A DNA stretch of 57,033 nt, taken from Patescibacteria group bacterium UBA3291. GTDB lineage: Bacteria; Patescibacteriota; Gracilibacteria; Absconditabacterales; Absconditicoccaceae. The stretch covers positions 1 through 57,033 of the forward strand of contig DETJ01000045.1 in assembly GCA_002361595.1 (NCBI GenBank), in the 5' to 3' direction. A program made the translations under genes and the position numbers. Of this stretch, positions 53,097 through 57,033 are shown one piece after another; within the stretch, counting starts at the first letter, position 1; each line of letters opens with the position of its first letter. A model generated the notes under the pieces. It was not told the DNA's origin. It saw only the letters and a list, made by a program, of their open reading frames with translations, and searched no databases.

Positions 53097-54572
53097 ATGC
53101 TAATTGATATAGTAAATCAATACGATTCTGAAAAAAAACAATATCTCAAAGAACTTCGAACGAAGGTAATTTTACAATTATCTACACAACAAGACCACAA
53201 AAAAATTGTAACATTTCTATCCAAAGCTTGAATTATTAATATAGAAGATGTTGAAAAAAAAATCTACGTCGGATTTGCAAATGATTTTATGCTATCTAAC
53301 GCAAAAAAAATATTTAATAAAAGTTTGAAAGAATCCATTCAAACAGTCTACAATCCACAATACACAGTCGAATATATCGTTTATCCTCCATTTTCAAATG
53401 GAAGTGACTTACTAATTGATTTATGAGAGCTATTAAACATCAAACAAAAAAAAGGCAAGAATAACGATCAAATTCCAAATTCAATCAAAAACGAACTATA
53501 CGATTATTTCTGAATTCTTTTTGATCCATCTTTCAGATTTGATAATTTTATCGCATGATCAAATAATCAATTTGCATACTCTGCAGCAAAAGCTGTTGCA
53601 GATAATCCATGAAATGCATATAACCCATTTTTCATTTACTGAAATGTAGGACTAGGTAAGACTCACCTAATGCAAGCTATCTGAAATGAAATAATCCAAA
53701 ACAACCCTGATAAAGTAATCATTTATCTTCCAGCTACAAAGCTTGTGGATGAAATTGTTTGAGCTTTACAACACAACAAAATGTCTACACTTATGAGAAA
53801 ATTTGAAGATGTAGATGCTTTGCTAATCGACGACATTCAATTTTTAGCATGAAAAGACAAAACTCAAGAAATATTCCACAATATTTTCAACGATTTTCAG
53901 TCAAAGAAAAAACAAATAATTATTTCTTCTGATCGTCCTCCAAAGGAACTAACCCAAATAGAACCTAGATTAAAAACCAGATTTGCTTACGGATTAGTAG
54001 CCGACATACAAGCTCCAGACTATGAAACCAGAATAGCAATTCTTCAGTCAAAACTAGAAATAAAGCAAGAATCTATTGAGCCAGAATTATTAGGGATCAT
54101 TGCACAAAATATTACTTCAAATGTACGTGAACTTGAATGAGCATTAAATACTCTACTAACTAGAAAAAAATTAAGTTGAAAAGATACATTATCTGAAGAT
54201 GATGTTTATGCATGCCTACAAACTCTCTGATATTCAGCCAGACATACTACCATTTGAAATCCTAACGACCGAAACTGAAAATCCAAAAAAAATTTCGATA
54301 CAATCGTGGAAATGGTTGCAAATTATTATTCCATTTCTGTCGCTGAACTCAAATCTGATTCTAGAAAAAAAGAAATTACAACAGCTAGACAAATTCTAAT
54401 GCTTATCGCCAAAAAATATTTTAGACGAACACAACAAAAAATCTGAATGTATTTTGGATGAAAGGAACATGCCACAGTAATTTATGCTATAAGGAACATA
54501 GAAAAAAAGCTGAAATCCGATGAGGATATTCAGCATGATTATCAAATTTTCACAGAGCGAGTAGAACAATAA
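53097..54572 (+). CDS. dnaA: Chromosomal replication initiator DnaA
   Basis: DnaA opens the origin. The 491-residue protein has an N-terminal domain with DnaB/partner-contact role (residues 1-95) and a linker. The AAA+ domain starts at DPSFRFDNFIAGSNNQFAY. Walker A is GNVGLGKTH (182-189; first glycine is TGA), Walker B is ALLIDDIQFLAG (Asp245-Asp246), sensor II is NVRELEGALN, and the C-terminal helix-turn-helix signature is near GGKEHATVIYAIRNIEKK. No cluster of DnaA boxes (TTATCCACA-like) was seen on either side, so the origin may lie elsewhere. Neighbours are a methyltransferase-like gene and lexA/recA rather than the usual dnaN. Confidence 0.96.
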
Positions 54573-55190
54573 TTACATATTTTTGATAATTTTTTTTACC
54601 ACTCCTACAACCTTTGTTTCGTCAAATGGATCAATTTCTACTTTATCAAAAAATCTATTCACAGATTCCAAGAATACTCATTCATCAGTTTTGATAATTT
54701 TTTTGAGTTTAGGGAGCTGATTGTGAACTACAAATACATAATCATTTGGATCATAACTCTCCTGCTGATGAATAAGAACTAGATCACCATCCTGAATTTT
54801 TGGTTCCATTGAATTTCATTTTGCACGGACAAAGAAACAATTTTCCAAATCCTGCATTCAGATAAACGCCATCGTTACAGGAATACGCTCCTGTGTATAT
54901 TCATTAATCACAGCTTTTCACTGATTTCCACATTGAGCAAATCCAAAGATAGGCAACTGAACTATATCAGTATATTTATCTGTAATAGATTCACGTACTA
55001 AACGATATCATCTTTCATCTTTGACAAAATATCATTTCAAAACAAGCTGATTTAGTTTATTGAGAACTGTTTGTGGATGCTTTACACCGATTTCGGCAGC
55101 TATCTCTCTAAGAGTAAGTCACTCCCCATTTGTATTCTTTTTGAAGAATAAAATTAGAGCCTTCTGCACATCATCAAGTTCATGCTTCAT
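54573..55190 (-). CDS. lexA: LexA-like SOS repressor
   Basis: The 205-residue protein has an N-terminal winged helix-turn-helix (LTLREIAAEIGVKHPQTVLNKLNQL; read as two parts, LTLREIAAEIG and HPQTVLNKL) and a C-terminal S24 peptidase domain. The catalytic Ser is at residue 127 (RAKGNSMEPKIQDGD) and the Lys dyad partner is near 161-164 (QLPKLKKIIK). The self-cleavage site is probably Cys87-Gly88 in GFAQCGNQG, rather than the Ala-Gly of E. coli LexA. It is divergent from recA with 218 bases between, which fits an SOS switch. Its promoter overlaps a palindrome. A phage-type repressor is the alternative, made unlikely by the recA context. Confidence 0.85.
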
Positions 55191-55240
55191 TAGTATATAA
55201 TTAATGAATAAAAAAGAATCTGATATACATTCACAATTTC

Positions 55241-55268
55241 TTTATAAGAATTTCTTTGACGATGTCAA
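55241..55268 (-). promoter_or_regulatory. lexA promoter
   Basis: Minus-strand TTGACA (55268-55263), 16-base spacer, TATAAA (55246-55241), about 50 bases before the lexA start. The -35 box lies within the TTTGAC-N3-GTCAAA palindrome. Confidence 0.6.
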
Positions 55269-55269
55269 A
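55255..55269. promoter_or_regulatory. Candidate SOS operator palindrome
   Basis: TTTGAC GAT GTCAAA is a perfect inverted repeat overlapping the lexA -35 box in the lexA-recA intergenic region. A related half-site, TTTTGACATTTTTGAAA, lies at 55296-55312 on the recA side. It does not match the E. coli or B. subtilis LexA box; binding is inferred from position only. Confidence 0.4.
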
Positions 55270-55297
55270 TCTTTTTTTGATAATTTATTCTGATTTT

Positions 55298-55325
55298 TTG
55301 ACATTTTTGAAAATACAGTTTTAAA
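55298..55325 (+). promoter_or_regulatory. Possible recA promoter
   Basis: TTGACA (55298-55303) followed after 16-18 bases by the weak -10 candidates TTTAAA or TAAACT near 55320-55327. The leader to the recA ATG would be about 80 bases. Confidence 0.35.
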
Positions 55326-55408
55326 CTAATAAAAAATCTCTTGCATTTTTAAAAATTTTTATTACGATGATTGCGTTATGATTTTTTACCCCTTTATACA
55401 AAATAAAC

Positions 55409-56485
55409 ATGACAACGAAAGATTCAGCTGAACTCAAAAATGCCCTAGCAAGCATCGAAAAGCAATTCGGGAAATGAGCCGTAATCAAAATGTGAGATCA
55501 TTCCACATTCGGACTAGTAAACACTTTCCACAGTGGATCATATATTCTAGACTTAATATTATGATGAGGTTATCCAGAAGGACGTGTAGTAGAAATTTAT
55601 GGACCAGAATCTAGCTGAAAAACTACAATAGCATTACATGCCATTGCAGAAATTCAGAAACGTGGTGAAGTAGCTGCATTCATCGACGCAGAGCACGCTC
55701 TCGATCCTCATTATGCCAAAAAGCTCTGAGTAAATATCGATGATTTACTGCTTGCTCAACCTGACTATGGAGAACAAGCACTACAAATTGCAGAAGAACT
55801 TGCAAAATCATGATCAGTTAAATTAATCGTTGTAGATTCAGTAGCTGCTCTAGTTCCAAAAGCTGAAGTAGAATGAGATATGGGAGATACTTACATGTGA
55901 TTACAAGCCAGAATGATGTCTCAGGGTCTTAGAAAGCTGACTTCAGTACTTGCTAAGACATGAACTACATGTATTTTCATCAACCAAATCAGAATGAAAA
56001 TTTGAGTAATGTTTGGTAATCCTGAAACTACTACATGATGAAATGCTCTCAAATTTTTCGCATCTCAAAGAATCGAAATTAGAAAATGAGATAAAATTAC
56101 AGAAGATAAAGAGCAAATCTGATACTATGCTAAGGTTAAAGTTGCCAAAAATAAAATCGCTGCTCCATTCAAAACTGCAGAACTCCCAGTTAAATGGAAT
56201 ATGTGATATGACAAAATCAGTGATATTATCGAAGCTTCAGTATTGCTAAAAACTATTACAAAAAGCTGAGCCTTCTACACACTAGGAAATCAAAAATTCC
56301 AATGAAAAGAAAAATTAGCTCAACATTTAGCTTGAGATCCAAAAGCTCTAGCTGAACTCGAGAAAAAAATCGAAAATTCTATCAAAGATATGAGAATGTG
56401 AAAACAAGTTCTCGATGATGAAACATTTGAACATTTAGATGAAGTTATCGAAGATATCGCTGGAGTAGAAGAAAGTGATGAATAA
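55409..56485 (+). CDS. recA: Recombinase RecA
   Basis: RecA forms filaments on single-stranded DNA for strand exchange and triggers LexA self-cleavage. The 358-residue protein contains ALASIEKQFGKGAVIKM, Walker A GPESSGKTT (residues 65-73; the Gly of GKT is TGA at 55616-55618), EVAAFIDAEHALDP, the Walker B strand VKLIVVDSVAALVPKAE, and QARMMSQGLRKLT. Loop L2 has the FINQIR segment and GNPETTTGGNALKFFAS. The C-terminus is acidic as usual. By hand count about 20 of 33 glycines are TGA. It is divergent from lexA and followed by a perfect terminator. Confidence 0.98.
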
Positions 56486-56505
56486 TAATATTGTATATCA
56501 AAAAT

Positions 56506-56531
56506 AAAACAGCTCAAATGAGCTGTTTTTT
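56506..56531 (+). terminator. Intrinsic terminator after recA
   Basis: A perfect 10-bp stem AAAACAGCTC/GAGCTGTTTT (56506-56515 with 56520-56529) around AAAT, followed by T. It overlaps the stop codon region of the convergent elp3 gene and can serve both. Confidence 0.88.
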
Positions 56532-57033
56532 ATATTTTCTTGGACATATAAGTTCATTTTAATTCAAATCATACACCTTTATAATATTCTCTCACTCATA
56601 CTCATGAAATCACTGAGAATTGATTATATCCAAACGTTTTAGAAAGCTTTTCTGCGAATGAAAGTAAACGCTTTCATAGTCACGTATGCTGAGTTCATTT
56701 TCCAGATTTTTCTCAAATTTTTTGTAATTCTCCATAAACATGAAGTTCTCTAATTATCGCTGTTCATTTTTCTAATCAATCAATTCAAGCTACACTATCA
56801 TCATTTGGTAATAATAAACGAGTAAATCAATACAAGTATCCTAACTCATCTTCAAATGAAATAAAACATTCCTGCCCTGCTGATGATTTATATCGACGAA
56901 GAACAAGATTTAAAGAATCTGATTTCTTTTTTTCTGTTCTATTTCTCACTTCTCTTGATCTAGTATCTAAGCAAACAAAATTACGAAAAGATTTCAAATC
57001 AGGCTGTATTCAGATTATGTAAGTTTGTATTTG
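56530..57033 (-). CDS. elp3: Elp3-like tRNA-modifying enzyme, C-terminal part (cut by window edge)
   Basis: Only the last 167 codons are in the window; the gene continues beyond the right end. The visible part is the end of the linker (CLDTRSREVRN) and the GNAT acetyltransferase domain. Diagnostic segments are YKSSAGQECFISFED, AIIRELHVYGELQKIGE, QHTGLGKRLLSFAEKL and SVISGVGVREYYKGVGFEL, which closely follow Elp3. Elp3 joins a radical SAM domain to a GNAT domain and makes carboxymethyl-type modifications on wobble uridine 34 of tRNA. The radical SAM half would lie outside. Several glycines of the GNAT CoA loop are TGA. Ends in TAA. Confidence 0.9.

Noticed and set aside
53020..53100. Replication origin upstream of dnaA
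   Set aside because: No cluster of DnaA boxes and no long AT-rich unwinding element distinct from background; the spacer to the preceding gene is only 26 bases.

Overview
The window comes from a bacterium that reads UGA as glycine (genetic code 25), which points to the Candidate Phyla Radiation lineages Absconditabacteria (SR1) or Gracilibacteria (BD1-5). Universal proteins (enolase, DnaB, MutL, RecJ, RF1, GyrA, GlyA, DnaA, LexA, RecA, Elp3) give full-length family sequences only when in-frame TGA is translated as Gly, and their stops are TAA or TAG. DNA is AT-rich and most genes lack a clear Shine-Dalgarno. A ribose-1,5-bisphosphate isomerase-like gene favours Absconditabacteria slightly; the phylum is an inference.

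Layout. 0.4-6 kb: a polytopic membrane protein, several small unknown proteins, an orphan AbiEi-like regulator and a charged hypothetical protein. 6.2-11.3 kb: enolase, a spore-photoproduct-lyase-like radical SAM protein, a secreted protein with a tandem 35-residue repeat, and the replicative helicase DnaB. 11.4-25.5 kb: one reading frame of 4,684 codons on the minus strand, a giant exported protein with coiled coil, FG-GAP-like repeats and a proline-rich segment. 26-31 kb: MutL, convergent with a secG / solute-binding protein / M50 protease operon. 31.1-35.3 kb: YebC, PFL-activating-enzyme-like protein, R15P isomerase, divergent PAP2 protein and an FtsQ-like protein. 35.3-42.2 kb: RecJ, RF1 with two glycosyltransferases, an HD protein and a ZIP transporter. 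42.3-45 kb: GyrA. 45.2-47.9 kb: an island of small genes. 48-57 kb: GlyA, a three-gene pilin array, a cysteine-hydrolase homologue, a degenerate methyltransferase, DnaA, divergent lexA-recA and the C-terminal part of Elp3.

The most unusual observation is a set of nine small genes (one at 2.2 kb, one at 25.7 kb, seven at 45.3-47.9 kb) that contain no in-frame TGA at about 38 glycine positions. Three of them end in TGA just before a terminator or gene end, so they look like standard-code genes inside a recoded genome. The same island holds two paralogous tail-anchored mini-proteins and a candidate minus-strand small RNA. The other main novelties are the giant protein, the pilin array with its duplicated 3' region, and the release factor whose GGQ glycines are both UGA.

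All calls were made by reading the sequence; no database search was run. No tRNA, rRNA, CRISPR array, insertion sequence or replication origin was recognised.
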